Origin: Ryuthela nishihirai
Lineage: Eukaryota; Arthropoda; Arachnida; Araneae; Heptathelidae
DNA length: 64,000 nt
Assembly (NCBI GenBank): GCA_038380435.1
Contig: JAWZYU010000672.1
Coordinates: 1-64,000, forward strand
Direction: 5' to 3'
Position numbers and translations under genes: made by a program
Notes under the pieces: generated by a model
The model's database searches: none
Seen by the model: the letters and a program-made list of their open reading frames with translations, nothing else
What the model was told of the DNA's origin: nothing
Shown here: one piece after another, positions 22,478-32,704 of the stretch
Numbering within the stretch: the stretch's first letter is position 1
How the letters are laid out: the number at the start of each line of letters is the position of its first letter

Positions 22478-23057
22478 GAATAAAAATATTTGGGTGTATT
22501 TATAGATTCTAAATTGAGCTGGACAACTCATGTTAATTTTCTGTTGAGCAAATTAAGATATATTTTACACAGATTATCTAAACTGAAAAAATGATATCTG
22601 TAAAATTTTTACAAACCCTATATCTTTCTTGGGTCTATTCTAGACTCCAATATGGTATATGTAGTTGAGGTTGAGGCTATAAAACAAATTTTAAAAATTT
22701 AATAGTTCTATAAGAGAATAGTAAAATTTGTGTTCCTTCCTGGAGTTGTCCAATGTTCAAATTCATTAAATATTAATAATATTACGAGTTTCAAACAGTT
22801 ATACTTGTTTAGAATATTGCACTTTTTTGTTTAAAAATCAACATTGGATTCAAAAAGATAATAAGCAAAATTTAAGAAGTGGTGGTTCTTTATTTGAGTT
22901 GCCAATGGCCCATAAATGTGTAATGCAGATGCATTTTTATTTTGTGGTGTACTGTGGAACGAAAGCTCTGAGGCAAAATTAAAATTATACTCGCTGAGTA
23001 TTTTTGATAATTGAGTCCTTCGTTACACATTTCATCAGCCTCATTCTCTTTGGCTGC
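22478..23057 (+). pseudogene. LINE reverse-transcriptase C-terminal remnant
   Basis: One frame reads KYLGVFIDSKLSWTTHVNFL and continues LSKLRYILHRLSKLKK, the typical region after the RT palm in jockey/CR1-like LINEs. A single-base shift leads to KFLQTLYLSWVYSRLQYGIC at about 22590-22665. Further degraded pieces follow (LQKRIVKFVF-like, then a final FCGVLWNESSEAKLKLYSLS-like segment near 22940-23000). Stops and frameshifts make it dead. It begins right at the edge of the 73 bp satellite and is split by SINE A at 23058, resuming at 23454. Clade assignment is uncertain. Confidence 0.75.
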
Positions 23058-23441
23058 GGGGCGGGGGTGGCTCAGTCGTTAGCGCGCCAGGCTCGAAATC
23101 TGTAGTTCCCAGGTTCGAGTCCCAGCTGGGTCAGCGTTGAGATTTATCTCCGCAAAAATTCCCCGCCCTGCCCACGGTCAGTAGGGGACACCGATGGGCT
23201 TGGAAAGGCCGCCTTCCGTCGGATGGGACGTTAAGCCGTGGCCCCGTGTGCGGGAGAGCCATACCCTGTGCACGTTAAAGAACACGCTGGATGGCCTTGA
23301 CGGGAGGCTACCATCTGTCTCCCAACAGCTGTTCCAATGGGTCCCCTCCCCCAACCTTCTCTGACCTTTCGGGGTCCTTGTGGCCTGGCCATTTAGCCCA
23401 TGGTGTGCAAAAAAGTGCCGCTCAGAGGTAAAACAACCCAA
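23058..23441 (+). mobile_element. SINE A with 12 bp TSD, inside LINE remnant
   Basis: CTCTTTGGCTGC at 23046-23057 and 23442-23453. Full-length copy. Confidence 0.95.
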
Positions 23442-23585
23442 CTCTTTGGCTGCATTTTAATGCTGTTATTTTTTTTTTATTTTTAGCTCCTTTATAGTAT
23501 ATTTTTTAGCAATAGAGGAAAATGTAAATATTAATTTACATATCATATATTTATGTTAATGGAACCCAACGTCTATTATTTAAGC

Positions 23586-23895
23586 AAGGGGTTCTCAACG
23601 TGGGGTACGCGGTAAAATTTTTGGGGTACGCCGTGAGAGCTCAAAAGTCGCTAGATCTAGTAACAGAGTTGCTAAGTTGGCAACACTGCTGTGCAAAAAT
23701 GTTATTTTTTGTGTTTATCGATATATGTAATTTATGAATACAAAATTTGATGTGTATAAATATATGTTTTATTCCCATTGTTATATATTAACTATAGTTT
23801 GATCTATCTATACAAGGGGTACGCCAGTTACATACACATTTCCAAAGGGAGGGGGGGGGGGGGCTACGTGTAGAATAAAAGGTTCAGAACCACTG
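23586..23895. mobile_element. hAT-type non-autonomous element (type A)
   Basis: Begins AAGGGGTTCTCAACGTGGGG and ends GGTTCAGAACCACTG, imperfect inverted ends of the kind seen in hAT/Charlie MITEs. It is flanked by ATTTAAGC on both sides (23578-23585 and 23896-23903), an 8 bp duplication as expected for hAT. The interior is AT-rich with GGGGTACGCC motifs near both ends and no transposase. Confidence 0.85.
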
Positions 23896-23903
23896 ATTTA
23901 AGC

Positions 23904-24218
23904 TATGAGGATGCCAAGTTTTAACCTATTCTAAGTATATGTAACGTGGACAGGTTTGGTAAACCTTTGATTACAGTTGTACTGACAACGTTTATTTTAT
24001 GTTTTTATATTTCTGATATTGTGTTTTTTTTTCTACTTTTTTGTAGTTGAATGAAGGTATTAAAATTTCAAAAAAATATATTTGGAAATTTTTATGTTAT
24101 TAGGGGAATCTAATTTTGAAACTCTATAACTTCTAAAATTTGTATTTAATGAAAAAGTGCTCCTAAAGATAAAGATCGCAACAAATCTATTCTTTATTTT
24201 CAATGATATTCTTTCACT
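23904..24218. other. AT-rich sequence, nothing recognised
   Basis: No feature seen. Confidence 0.5.
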
Positions 24219-24226
24219 ATTTAAAT

Positions 24227-24549
24227 CAGGCGTGTCCAACACGCGGCGCTTGACAGCTAATAATGCGGCCCACAAAATCGTAAACCTTTCGTGTTTACGA
24301 CATAAGCTTTCAACACGATTATGTGATTTTCAGCGAGTTTTTGATATCCCATTAGTTTTATGTTGCCCTTTTTTTAAATTTATAATAAAAAACATAAGAA
24401 AATAAATGAAGTTTTATTATTCATATACATTAACTATATTATATATTTTGTGTGCGGCCCAAAACAATTCATCTTCACTCAATGTGGCCCAGGGAAGTCA
24501 AATCTTCACTCAATGTGGCCCAGAGAAGTCAAAAGGTTGGACACGCCTG
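24227..24549. mobile_element. hAT-type non-autonomous element (type B), copy 1
   Basis: Ends CAGGCGTGTCCAAC... and ...GTTGGACACGCCTG, flanked by ATTTAAAT/ATTTAAAG (24219-24226, 24550-24557). GCGGCCCA motifs are subterminal. A 30-odd bp segment containing CTTCACTCAATGTGGCCCAG is duplicated near the right end. Confidence 0.92.
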
Positions 24550-24642
24550 ATTTAAAGAGTTGTTAAAGCTGAATCAACTGATGTAAAGCAATATTTTGGC
24601 AGGGCAGTATATATATATTGTAACAACATTACCAGCGGATAG

Positions 24643-25058
24643 GGGGCGGGGTGGCTCAGGCGGTAGCGCGCCAGGCTCGTAATCTGTAGTTCCCAGGTTC
24701 GAGTCCCAGCTGGGTCAGCGTTGAGATGAGAAAATTCCCCGCCCTGCCCACGGTCAGTAGGGGACACCGATGAGTTTGGAAAGGCCCTGCCCACGGTCAG
24801 TAGGGGACACCGATGGGTTTGGAAAGGCCACCGTCCGTCTGATGGAACGTTAAGCCGTGGCCCCGTGTGCGGGAGAGCCATACCCTGTGCACGTTAAAGA
24901 ACACGCTGGATGGCCTTGACGGGAGGCTACCATCTGTCTCCCAACAGCTGTTCCAGTGGGTCCCCTCCCCCAACCTTCTCTGAGCCTTTGGGGTCCATGT
25001 GACCTGGCCATTTAGTCCATGGTGTGCAAAAAGTGCCGCTCAGAGGTAAAACAATCCA
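24643..25058 (+). mobile_element. SINE A with internal duplication, 12 bp TSD
   Basis: ACCAGCGGATAG at 24631-24642 and 25059-25070. In the middle domain a ~52 bp segment (CCCTGCCCACGGTCAGTAGG...GGAAAGG) is duplicated, and the TTTATCTCCGC segment is missing. Confidence 0.93.
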
Positions 25059-25070
25059 ACCAGCGGATAG

Positions 25071-26103
25071 TGAGGAAAGATTTATCATGAATTTTTTAAA
25101 AGCTTCATTAATCTCACGGCGATTGATGGTTCCACTTGTTGCCCCCACCGTCGATAAAATAAAATCGGGATTCGTGTTCAGGGATGTTGTTTTGAGTGTT
25201 AGAGCAGAGCTGTAAGGCACGCGCTGAATGGCCACGGATTTCGTATCACTAAATATTTTTATTAAATCACCGGACAGATTTCCCCTTTGTTGTTGATTCT
25301 CATCTCGTAAATCACCTCTTTTGGGGGTGGGGGGTAGAGCTCGCAGCGAAAAGGAAGTTATTGATTCGTTGGAGGGCAACTTCATGCAGCGTCGGTTGTT
25401 AATGGAGTGAGTGACGGCGGGGGAGGGGGATGTTGAGGGGGGGGATAGGATGGGGAGGACCTAAAATCGTGGAGGGAAGGGAATGTCGTGAGTCAGCCGT
25501 TCGCGCGACCACTACAATGATTCACTGTTGTCTGCACCCCGGGGATTCTGCCTCTTTTGAAGAGAATATTTTTTTTTCTTTTTCATTCTTAACTCTTCTT
25601 TTGAGATTTCAAAAAATGTGAACTACATTGCCAAGGAACAATTAGGGGGTGGGGACCAATGGGTTAGCGTGATTGGCGACTGGGGAGATTGCGCAGATGA
25701 AGCTTCATCAATTGTCATATATTCACGGGGGGGGGATGGGGGACAGCATGAAGCAAAGCACTGGCCCCGGTGCTTAGCTTCAAGAGGCACTTATTAAAGG
25801 AGTCGAATGTAACTCTATAATATATCTTTCATATTATATATTCATTGATTTGATGATTATATTTATATCATTTCTTTTATAATAGAGTAGCAACTGCTTG
25901 AGGGCTATATTTTTTTTGTGGGGGGGGGATGCAAACTTATTAACGCCACTGTATAGGTTTATTGAAAGGTGATATTTCATTGACCTGTGATCACTGACGC
26001 CGGGTTTTTAAATTCTCAGTAGGGGGAGGGCTCACATGCAATAACAGAACACCAGACATATTTATTTTGTTTGTTGGATATGTAATAAAAGTTTTCAGCC
26101 CCT
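25071..26103. other. Unique sequence with several G-runs, no gene called
   Basis: G-rich tracts near 25430-25445, 25725-25740 and 25918-25930. The short open frames are unrecognised. Confidence 0.4.
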
Positions 26104-26111
26104 CTCCCCGT

Positions 26112-26495
26112 TAGGTTGGGTTGTTTTACCTCTGAGCGGCACTTTTTTGCACACCATTGGCTAAATGGCCAGGTCACATGGACCCCGAAGGCTCAGAGAA
26201 GGTTGGGGGAGGGGACCCACTGGAACAGCTGTTGGGTGACAGATGGTAGCCTCCCGTCAAGGCCATCCAGCGTGTTCTTTAACGTGCACAGGGTATGGCT
26301 CTCCCGCACACGGCGCCACGGCTTAACGTCCCATCCGACGGACGGCGGCCTTTCCAAGCCCATTGGTGTCCCCTATTGACCGTGGGCAGGGCGGGGAATT
26401 TTGCGGAGATAAATCTCAACGCTGACCCAGCTGGGACTCGAACCTGGGAACTACAGATTACGAGCCTGGCGCGCTACCGACTGAGCCCCCCCCCC
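26112..26495 (-). mobile_element. SINE A, short TSD
   Basis: CTCCCCGT at 26104-26111 and 26496-26503. The head end has an expanded C-run (GAGCCCCCCCCCCC). Confidence 0.9.
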
Positions 26496-26628
26496 CTCCC
26501 CGTACTCGGCGCAAATGCTTATAATTGTCTCTGCTAACCTCCACCCTCAGAGAGAAAGGGGACATCAATGTGCTTCGAGAAAGTTATTATCTATTGGATG
26601 AAATAAACCTGGGATGCCCATTACAGAG

Positions 26629-26879
26629 AGATTGGAAAGGCCGCCGTCCGTCGGATGGGACATTAAGCCGTGGTTCTGTGTGCGGGAGAGCCATACCCCG
26701 TACACGTTAAGAACACCCTGGATGGCCTTGACGGGAGGCTACCATCTGTGTCCCAACAACTGTTACAGTGGGTCCCTTCCCACAACCTTCTCTGAGCCTT
26801 CGGGGTCCATGTGACCTGGCCATTTAGCCCATGGTATGCAAAAAGTGCTGCTCAGAGGTAAAACAACCCAACAACCCAA
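26629..26879 (+). mobile_element. 5'-truncated SINE A with 13 bp TSD
   Basis: Flanked by GCCCATTACAGAG at 26616-26628 and 26880-26892. The element starts in the middle domain (TTGGAAAGGCCGCCGTCC) and lacks the entire tRNA head. This is the clearest case of truncation at integration in the window. Confidence 0.95.
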
Positions 26880-26929
26880 GCCCATTACAGAGCGCGTTTC
26901 TACCTGTCGCCTTTAGCAAGGTAGGAGTC

Positions 26930-27290
26930 TGGTTGTTTTATCTCTGAGCGGCTCTTTTTTGCCCATAATGGGCTAAATAGCCAGGTCACAAAGGACCCCG
27001 AAGGCTCAGAGAAGGTTGGAGGAGGGGACCCACTGGAACAGCTGCTAGGAGACAGATGGTAACCTCTCTTCAAGCGCAGCCAGCTTGTTTTTTAATTTGC
27101 ATAGGGTATGGCTCTCCTGCACGCTGGACCACGGTTTAACGTCCATCCGACAGATAATAACTTTCTCGAAGCTCCTTAGTGGAGATTGGAGGTTAGCCGA
27201 TTAAAATCTGAACGCAGTTACAATCGGCATTGAACCTAAGAACTTCAGATTACGAACTTGGCGCGCTACGACCATCCGCACTCTGCCTCT
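26930..27290 (-). mobile_element. Old, diverged SINE A
   Basis: All parts are recognisable (GGTTGTTTTATCTCTGAGCGG at one end, a TAACTTGG-GCGCTACGACC-like head at the other) but with many substitutions and small deletions. Confidence 0.8.
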
Positions 27291-28228
27291 TATTTTAGAA
27301 ATTACGGAACTTCAAATTTAATTATTGACATAAACACGAAATTTCTCAAATAATCTATTAACGATCAGTATTTTTTTTAAGAATTTGCGTTTTGAATTAA
27401 TCGATTTATCTTCAGACACGCATTAGATTGAGAGGCCATATTTTAAGCTTTATTAGATCTCTACCTTGCATCTTTATGCAGCCCGGCAAAGACTTAAAAA
27501 TCCCCTTAACTTCCGTTATCATCGCCCACCAGCTTAATCAAACATGTATGAACTTCATTACCATCTATAAACGTTCTATGAGCTTCTCGCTAATCGGGCC
27601 AACTACTACACCTGGCACAACAAGCTTTGCACTTTAAATGGCCTAATCTCAGCCAGTAATCACCATCGCCGCGGTGGAGTTTGCTGCCACCGCTCTGACC
27701 AGCTCCCTGGATTGGGCAAGAAGCCGCTCACCTCTCTCCCCCTCCACCGATTCATTCTCTCCTCCCCTACAACCTCTTGTGTGTCTCCCACCCTCCATCG
27801 CACGCACGAGGCTAGAAGAAGGCGCGTGCAGAGGAAGGAAGAGAGCATCCCGCACGTTCCCCGTTCCACACACACGCGCGCTGCCGAGTGTCAGTGAACT
27901 TCTGTCGCCGACGTTTTCCCCACGTGACTTGGACGCTCCTTGGAGGGAGCGCGTGTGGGAGAAGATGCTTCTTTGTGGCGGATGGATGCTACTCGCCCCG
28001 AAAATAATTGAGCAGTGATGGTTTGAGTTGTGAAATGCTCCCCTCTGAGCTGCAGTTCTTTCTTTTAACTGAGGTATTTAAAAGTGAGTACAGCAACAAA
28101 ACTGTTGCTTCTAAAGTTCTGCTTCCCGAGGGAATGTGCTGTTCTTTTTTTTGTCGTCTCTTGCGTTTTCAAGACACGACGATAGGGGGCGGAAGTCATC
28201 ACTAACTAAACAATTATTTTTTTCCCCT
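27291..28228. other. Unique sequence with a GC-rich core
   Basis: 27650-28015 is clearly richer in G+C and CpG than the surroundings and has overlapping open frames on both strands (27674-28018 plus; 27649-27873 and 27660-27875 minus). No protein family is recognisable. It could be a promoter/5' exon of a gene lying elsewhere, but there is no direct support. Confidence 0.3.
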
Positions 28229-28239
28229 CTTCGGAACAG

Positions 28240-28818
28240 GTTGTGTTTTTTACCTCTGAGCGGCACTTTTTTGCACACCATGGGCTAAATGGCCAGGTCA
28301 CATGGACCCCGAAGGCTCAGAGAAGGTTGGGGGAGGGGACCCACTGGAACAGCTGTTGGGAGACAGATGGTAGCCTCCCGTCAAGGCCATCCAGCGTGTT
28401 CTTTAACGTGCACAGGGTATGGCTCTCCCGCACACGGGGCCACGGCTTAACGTCCCATCCCACGGACGGCGGCCTTTCCAAGCACATCAGTGTCCCCTAC
28501 TGACCGTGGGCAGGGCGGGGAATTTTGCGTGGCCGGGTGGTTAGCGCGCTTGGCTACTGATCTAAGGGACCTGGGTTCGAGCCCCGGGTAAGGCATGGAT
28601 GTATGTGTCGTTTTTCTGCTGAGGTCCTGCCATCCTCTCAGATCTTCTACTTTGGCATATAAACTGATAGGCTCCTGTCAGACCTCTGTGGCAAGCAGCT
28701 GCTTGAGGGGGTATTTATTTTATTTTTTTAAAATCTCAACACTGACCCAGCTGGGACTCGAACCTGGGAACTACAGATTACGAGCCTGGCGCGCTACCGA
28801 CTGAGCCACCCCCGCCCC
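28240..28818 (-). mobile_element. SINE A split by SINE B, 11 bp TSD
   Basis: CTTCGGAACAG at 28229-28239 and 28819-28829. The element runs normally from tail to the GAATTTTGCG of the middle (28529), is interrupted by SINE B, and resumes at AATCTCAAC...CTGGG with the head ending at 28817. Confidence 0.94.
28530..28733 (+). mobile_element. SINE B inside SINE A
   Basis: Head GGCCGGGTGGTTAGCGCGC, B box GGTTCGAGCCCC, body, palindrome CAAGCAGCTGCTTG at about 28693, then an A/T-rich end. The host's GGAGAT is missing at the right junction and no target-site duplication is seen. Confidence 0.92.
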
Positions 28819-28829
28819 CTTCGGAACAG

Positions 28830-29229
28830 TGTACGTTGTTTATTTGAAATCGAGGCTCAGCATCGAAAGAAAGAGGTTTTCTTTCTGTTTTGAGTAAGTT
28901 CTGCAAAAATGGACGGGAAATTTGACGTTGCCATACGCCGTAGAAGAAACCTTTGACGAAAGATAATATTGACGTTGTTAAGCGTAACAAATGATAACTC
29001 TCATTCTGTAAGCTAGAGTATTGGCAGAATGTTTAGAGTTGGGTTGTTTTACCACCGAACGCCACTTTTATCGGACAGTGCGCGAAATAAATTGTTTCTG
29101 TATGCAGATCTCACGAACAAGCTTACTCTTCTTGTGAGACTCAGAAGTTTTTGTATGCTGTTAAATATTATCAGAAATAAAAATTATCTATCTATCTATA
29201 GTAACCGACAGGTGCACAGGATTAGTTTC
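28830..29229. other. Unique sequence, nothing recognised
   Basis: A short SINE A tail-like motif (GGGTTGTTTTACCACCGAAC) lies at 29041-29060, and ATCTATCTATCTA at 29187-29199. Confidence 0.45.
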
Positions 29230-29872
29230 GATTGGGGGGAGGGTCCGAGAATAAGACTTCAGTAGGGGTTTCCCAATTATTGAACAGGCAGGGATGGCTC
29301 AGTCGGTAGTGCGCCAGGCTCTTCATCTGCAGTTCCCAGGTTCGAGTCCCAGCTGGATCAGCGTTAAGATTTATCTCCGCAAAACTCCCTGCCCACGGTC
29401 AGTAGGGGTCACCGATGGGCTTGGAACTCCGCAAAACTCCCTGCCCACGGTCAGTAGGGGACACCGATGGGCTTGGAAAGACCGCCGTCCGTCGGATGGA
29501 ACGTTAAGCCGTGGCTCAGTGTGCCAGAGAGCCATACCCTGTGCACATTAAAGAACACGCTGGATGGCCTTGACGGGAGCCTACCATCTGTCTCCCAACA
29601 GCTGTTCCAGTGGGTCTCCTCCCTCAACCTTCTCTGAGCCTTCGGGGTCCTTGTGACCTGGCCATTTAGACCATAGTGTGCAAAAAATGTGCCACTCAGC
29701 GGTGAAACAACCCAATTATTAAATATTCTACCGGACAGGAAAGGCTAAAATTAAAATGACATTCTATATGAAATAAAATTTTATAGTTCTTTATCTTTGT
29801 TTTGGATTTCGAAGCAGATAGACAAGTTTGAGATTTCGTATAAAACGACGGAGGAAGGAGGGGAACCCCCTG
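29230..29872 (-). mobile_element. hAT-type non-autonomous element (type C), split by SINE A
   Basis: Read on the minus strand, 29872-29711 followed by 29281-29230 reproduces the body of the 53435-53728 element (CGTTTTATACGAAATCTCAA..., CCTTTCCTGTCCGGTAGAAT, GGGAAACCCCTA...). SINE A sits between the halves. The outer ends are decayed. Confidence 0.75.
29282..29710 (+). mobile_element. SINE A with internal duplication, TSD
   Basis: CCCAATTATT at 29272-29281 and 29711-29720; the first bases of the right copy also resemble the tail. A ~55 bp middle segment (CTCCGCAAAACTCCCTGCCC...TTGGAA) is duplicated. Confidence 0.88.
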
Positions 29873-29874
29873 TA

Positions 29875-30172
29875 CAGTGGCTCAAAAAAGTATCCGAACA
29901 CTATGGTTGATCACAGAATTCAGAAAAAATATCTGGCAACGATTTTTTTAGAAATTAGTGTTCTGGCAACCTTCGTGTCACGTGATTACAGAATTCAGGG
30001 AAAATATCTGGAGCGTGTACAGCAACTGTATACGCTCCAGTTACAGTTCACAGCAAACTGGAGCGTGTGCAGTAACTGCACACGCTCCAGTTTGCTGTGA
30101 ACGGTAACTGCACACGCTCAATATTTCCGTGAGTGAGCCCACACGATCTAGTATCAAAATAATATGACCACC
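29875..30172. mobile_element. Tc1-type palindrome-rich MITE
   Basis: TA then CAGTGGCTCAAAAAAGTATCC at the left; the right side reaches ...ATGACCACC followed by TA and a new CAGTCGCTC end. The interior has nested hairpins (GGAGCGTGTGCAGTAACTG and inverse, 30060-30085; GGAGCGTGTACAG, 30010-30035). It matches, inverted, the units at 44483-45077. Confidence 0.85.
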
Positions 30173-30174
30173 TA

Positions 30175-30287
30175 CAGTCGCTCAAAAAAGTATCCGAACA
30201 CTATGGTTGATTACAGAATTCAGAAAAAATATTTGGCAACGATTCTTTTAGAAATTAGTGATCTCGCAACCTTCGTGTCACGTGACT
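30175..30287. mobile_element. Tc1-type MITE, right-truncated
   Basis: Starts CAGTCGCTCAAAAAAGTATCC after TA (30173-30174) and is lost after CACGTGACTGG. Confidence 0.8.
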
Positions 30288-30538
30288 GGCCACATTATAC
30301 CAATTGAAATTAATACAAACTATTTTAGCTTTTGATTATATTTCATGGACTGTCTTTCAGTAATAAATTTAATTATTCACAAAGATGTTACTGAAAAATT
30401 TTCGGTTTCTGCGAATTACTTCTAATATTTATTTTTATTTCCAAATAACATTATTTTAACTTTTTGTCAAAAAAAAAATGCAATATTTTAAGACAAAAGC
30501 GAAAATTCTCCTTTCGTTTGGTAGGTAATAATAATATC
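30288..30538. other. AT-rich sequence, nothing recognised
   Basis: No feature seen. Confidence 0.5.
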
Positions 30539-30718
30539 CTCAAGCAGCTGCTTGCCACAGAGGTCTGACAGGAGCCTGTCACTTTATATACCATAGAGAA
30601 GATCTGTGAGGATGGCAGGACCTGATCAGAAAGACAATACAAACATCCATGCTTTACCCGGGGTTCGAACCCAGGTCCCTTAGATCAGTAACCAAGCGCG
30701 CTAACCACTCGGACCACA
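30539..30718 (-). mobile_element. SINE B
   Basis: Minus-strand copy from the CAAGCAGCTGCTTG palindrome (30541) to the head (CTAACCACTCGGACC, about 30714). Confidence 0.88.
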
Positions 30719-30744
30719 GAGTGCTTGACTGTTGATCAAAGTAA

Positions 30745-31382
30745 TCTGGTTTCGAACCCCGGGTAAGGCATAGATGTTTGTGTTGAGGCCTCACAGAATT
30801 TTCTAGTAAGGCCTATAAACTGCTCACACTACCACAATCTTCACATAATATCCACAGGTATCTAAGATGACCAGTAGATATCCATGGGTCATCTTAGAGA
30901 TCTTATGGATATTTTGTGGAGATTGTGTTGTGTGGGTAGCGAACTCTTATCAGACTTCTGGGTTGGGTTGTTTTACCTCTGAGCGGCCCTTTTTTGCACA
31001 CCATGGGCTAAATGGCCAGGTCACATGGACCTCGAAGGCTCAGAGAAGGTTGGGGGAGGGGACCCACTGGAACAGTGGTTGGGAGACAGATGGTAGCCTC
31101 CCGTCAAGGCCATCCAGCGTGTTCTTTAACGTGCACAGGGTATGGCTCTCCCGCACGCTGGGCCACGGCTTAACGTCCCATCCGACGGACGGCGGCCTTT
31201 CCAAGCCCATCGGTGTCCCCTACTGACCGTGGGCAGAGCGGGGAATTTTGCGGAGATAAATCTCAACGCTGACCCAGCTGGGACTCGAACCTGGGAACTA
31301 CAGATTACGAGCCTGGCGCGCTACCGACTGAGCCACCCCCGCCCCTCAGACTTCTGTGGCAAGCTGCTGCTTGAGAGGGTTT
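30745..31382 (+). mobile_element. Old SINE B, split by SINE A
   Basis: The left part (GGTTTCGAACCCCGGGTAAGG... to TTATCAGACTTCTG, 30960) and right part (TCAGACTTCTGTGGCAAGCTGCTGCTTGAG, 31346-31382) join into one diverged SINE B, with a ~90 bp non-homologous stretch in the left part (about 30830-30930). Confidence 0.8.
30961..31345 (-). mobile_element. SINE A inserted in SINE B, 11 bp TSD
   Basis: TCAGACTTCTG at 30950-30960 and 31346-31356. Full-length copy. Confidence 0.95.
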
Positions 31383-31499
31383 TTGTTTTTTCTTACCTTC
31401 TTAAGGTACTAAAGATTTATTCGCTCTCAGATTTTCGAACTCGAGCCCACCATTTTGATCACTGGTTCCCCGGTTTGGCATTTTCCGAATGGATATGAT

Positions 31500-31670
31500 G
31501 TAAGGCCGTGGCGCCGTGTGCAGGAGTGCCATACCCTGTGCACCCTAATACACTGGATTGCCTTGACTCGAGTTACCATCTGTCTCCTAACAGATAGTGT
31601 GTGAAAAATACGTAAATGTCCAGTAAAAGCTGATCAGCTCGTATGAACAAAAGTGCCGCTCAGAGCAGTT
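31500..31670 (+). mobile_element. SINE A fragment, old
   Basis: Middle and tail pieces (AAGGCCGTGGCGCCGTGTGC, CATCTGTCTCCTAACAG, AAAAGTGCCGCTCAGAG) with deletions. Confidence 0.7.
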
Positions 31671-31958
31671 CGTATTTTGAAAATATATTTTGGGAGAGGA
31701 TTTGATTTTTTCAAAAGATTAAAACACAGATAATCAATAAGAAAATATTTAGAAAAAAGCAGTTTGTATGTAAATAAAAGCATTGGTAGATTTCATATAA
31801 ATGCTTAATTGTTGCTAAATGTCCAGTATATATATTTGAAGGGAGGGGGTCGACATCATCTTCCCAAACCTCCATCTTAAATATGCCCCTCGTTTCGAGA
31901 GTAAAATAACTGAACTCAACAATATTTCCTATAGAAGTAAATAAATGGCTCCTCAGGT

Positions 31959-32318
31959 GGGTTGGGTTATTTTGCCTCTGAGCGGCACTTTTTTTTGCAC
32001 ACAATGGGCTAAATGGCCAAATCATAAATACCCCTAAGGCTCAGAGAAGGTTAGGGGAGAGGACCCACTGGACAAGTGTTAGGCGACAGATGGTAGCCTC
32101 CCGTCAAGGCCATTCAGCATGTTCTTTAATGATGGTACTGTAATGATGATACAGGATATGGCTCTCCAGCATACGGGACCACGATTTTACGTTCCATCCG
32201 ACGGTGGGCGGCCTTTTCAAACCCATCGGTGACCCCTACTGACCGAGGACAAGGCGGGAAGTTTTTCGAGGTATCGCTAGCCCAAGTGCAGATAACGAAC
32301 CTGGGAACTGCAGATTAC
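31959..32318 (-). mobile_element. Diverged SINE A, head lost
   Basis: Tail at 31959, middle diverged, with an internal TAATGATG insertion near 32130-32150. It stops within the head (CTGGGAACTGCAGATTACG, 32300-32318), where the next plus-strand copy begins, so the two are head to head. Confidence 0.82.
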
Positions 32319-32704
32319 GCGGGGGTGGCTCAGTCGGTAGCGCGCCAGGCTCGTAATCTGTAGTTCCCAGGTTCGAGTCCCAGCTGGGTCAGCGTTGAGA
32401 TTTATCTCCGCAAAATTCCCCGCCCTGCCCACGGTCAGTAGGGGACACCGATGGGCTTGGAAAGGCCGCCGTCCGTCGGATGGGACGTTAAGCCGTGGCC
32501 CCGTGTGCGGGAGAGCCATACCCTGTGCACGTTAAAGAACACGCTGGATGGCCTTGACGGGAGGCTACCATCTGTCTCCCAACAGCTGTTCCAGTGGGTC
32601 TCCTCTCCCAACCTTCTCTGAGCCTTCGGGGTCCATGTGACCTGGCCATTTAGCCCATGGTGTGCAAAAAAGTGCCGCTCAGAGGTAAAACAATCCAATC
32701 CAAT
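32319..32704 (+). mobile_element. SINE A, clean reference copy
   Basis: Best copy for describing the family. The tRNA-like head is at 32319-32392, the middle domain (CACGGTCAGTAGGGGACACC, GGATGGGACGTTAAGCCGTGG, GCACGTTAAAGAACACGCTGG) at 32430-32545, the 3' region (CCCAACAGCTGTTCCAGTGG, CTTCTCTGAGCCTTCGGGGT, TTTAGCCCATGGTGTGCAAA) at 32578-32675, and the tail AGGTAAAACAATCCAATCCAATC to 32704. The head can form an anticodon arm with loop CTCGTAA (CGT at 32352-32354), suggesting derivation from tRNA-Thr. A tail of CAACC/CAATCC repeats implies a LINE partner with the same 3' end. The middle domain is shared by all copies; whether it matches a published SINE core domain needs a search. Confidence 0.95.
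32326..32380 (+). promoter_or_regulatory. Internal RNA polymerase III promoter of SINE A
   Basis: A box TGGCTCAGTCGG at 32326-32337 and B box GGTTCGAGTCC at 32370-32380, with the usual tRNA spacing. The B box matches the GGTTCGANTCC consensus exactly. The same pair is present in all copies that keep their head. Confidence 0.85.

Noticed and set aside
27674..28018. Protein-coding gene of 114 codons
   Set aside because: Overlapping frames on both strands, low complexity (S/P/R/T rich) and no recognisable domain; GC-rich DNA is expected to lack stops.
32326..32392. True tRNA-Thr gene
   Set aside because: The head is always followed by the SINE body, the acceptor stem does not pair properly, and many copies share it; this is a SINE head.
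31959..32704. Single inverted-repeat transposon formed by head-to-head SINE A copies
   Set aside because: Each half is a SINE with its own tail and different divergence; chance head-to-head insertion or deletion at the heads is simpler.
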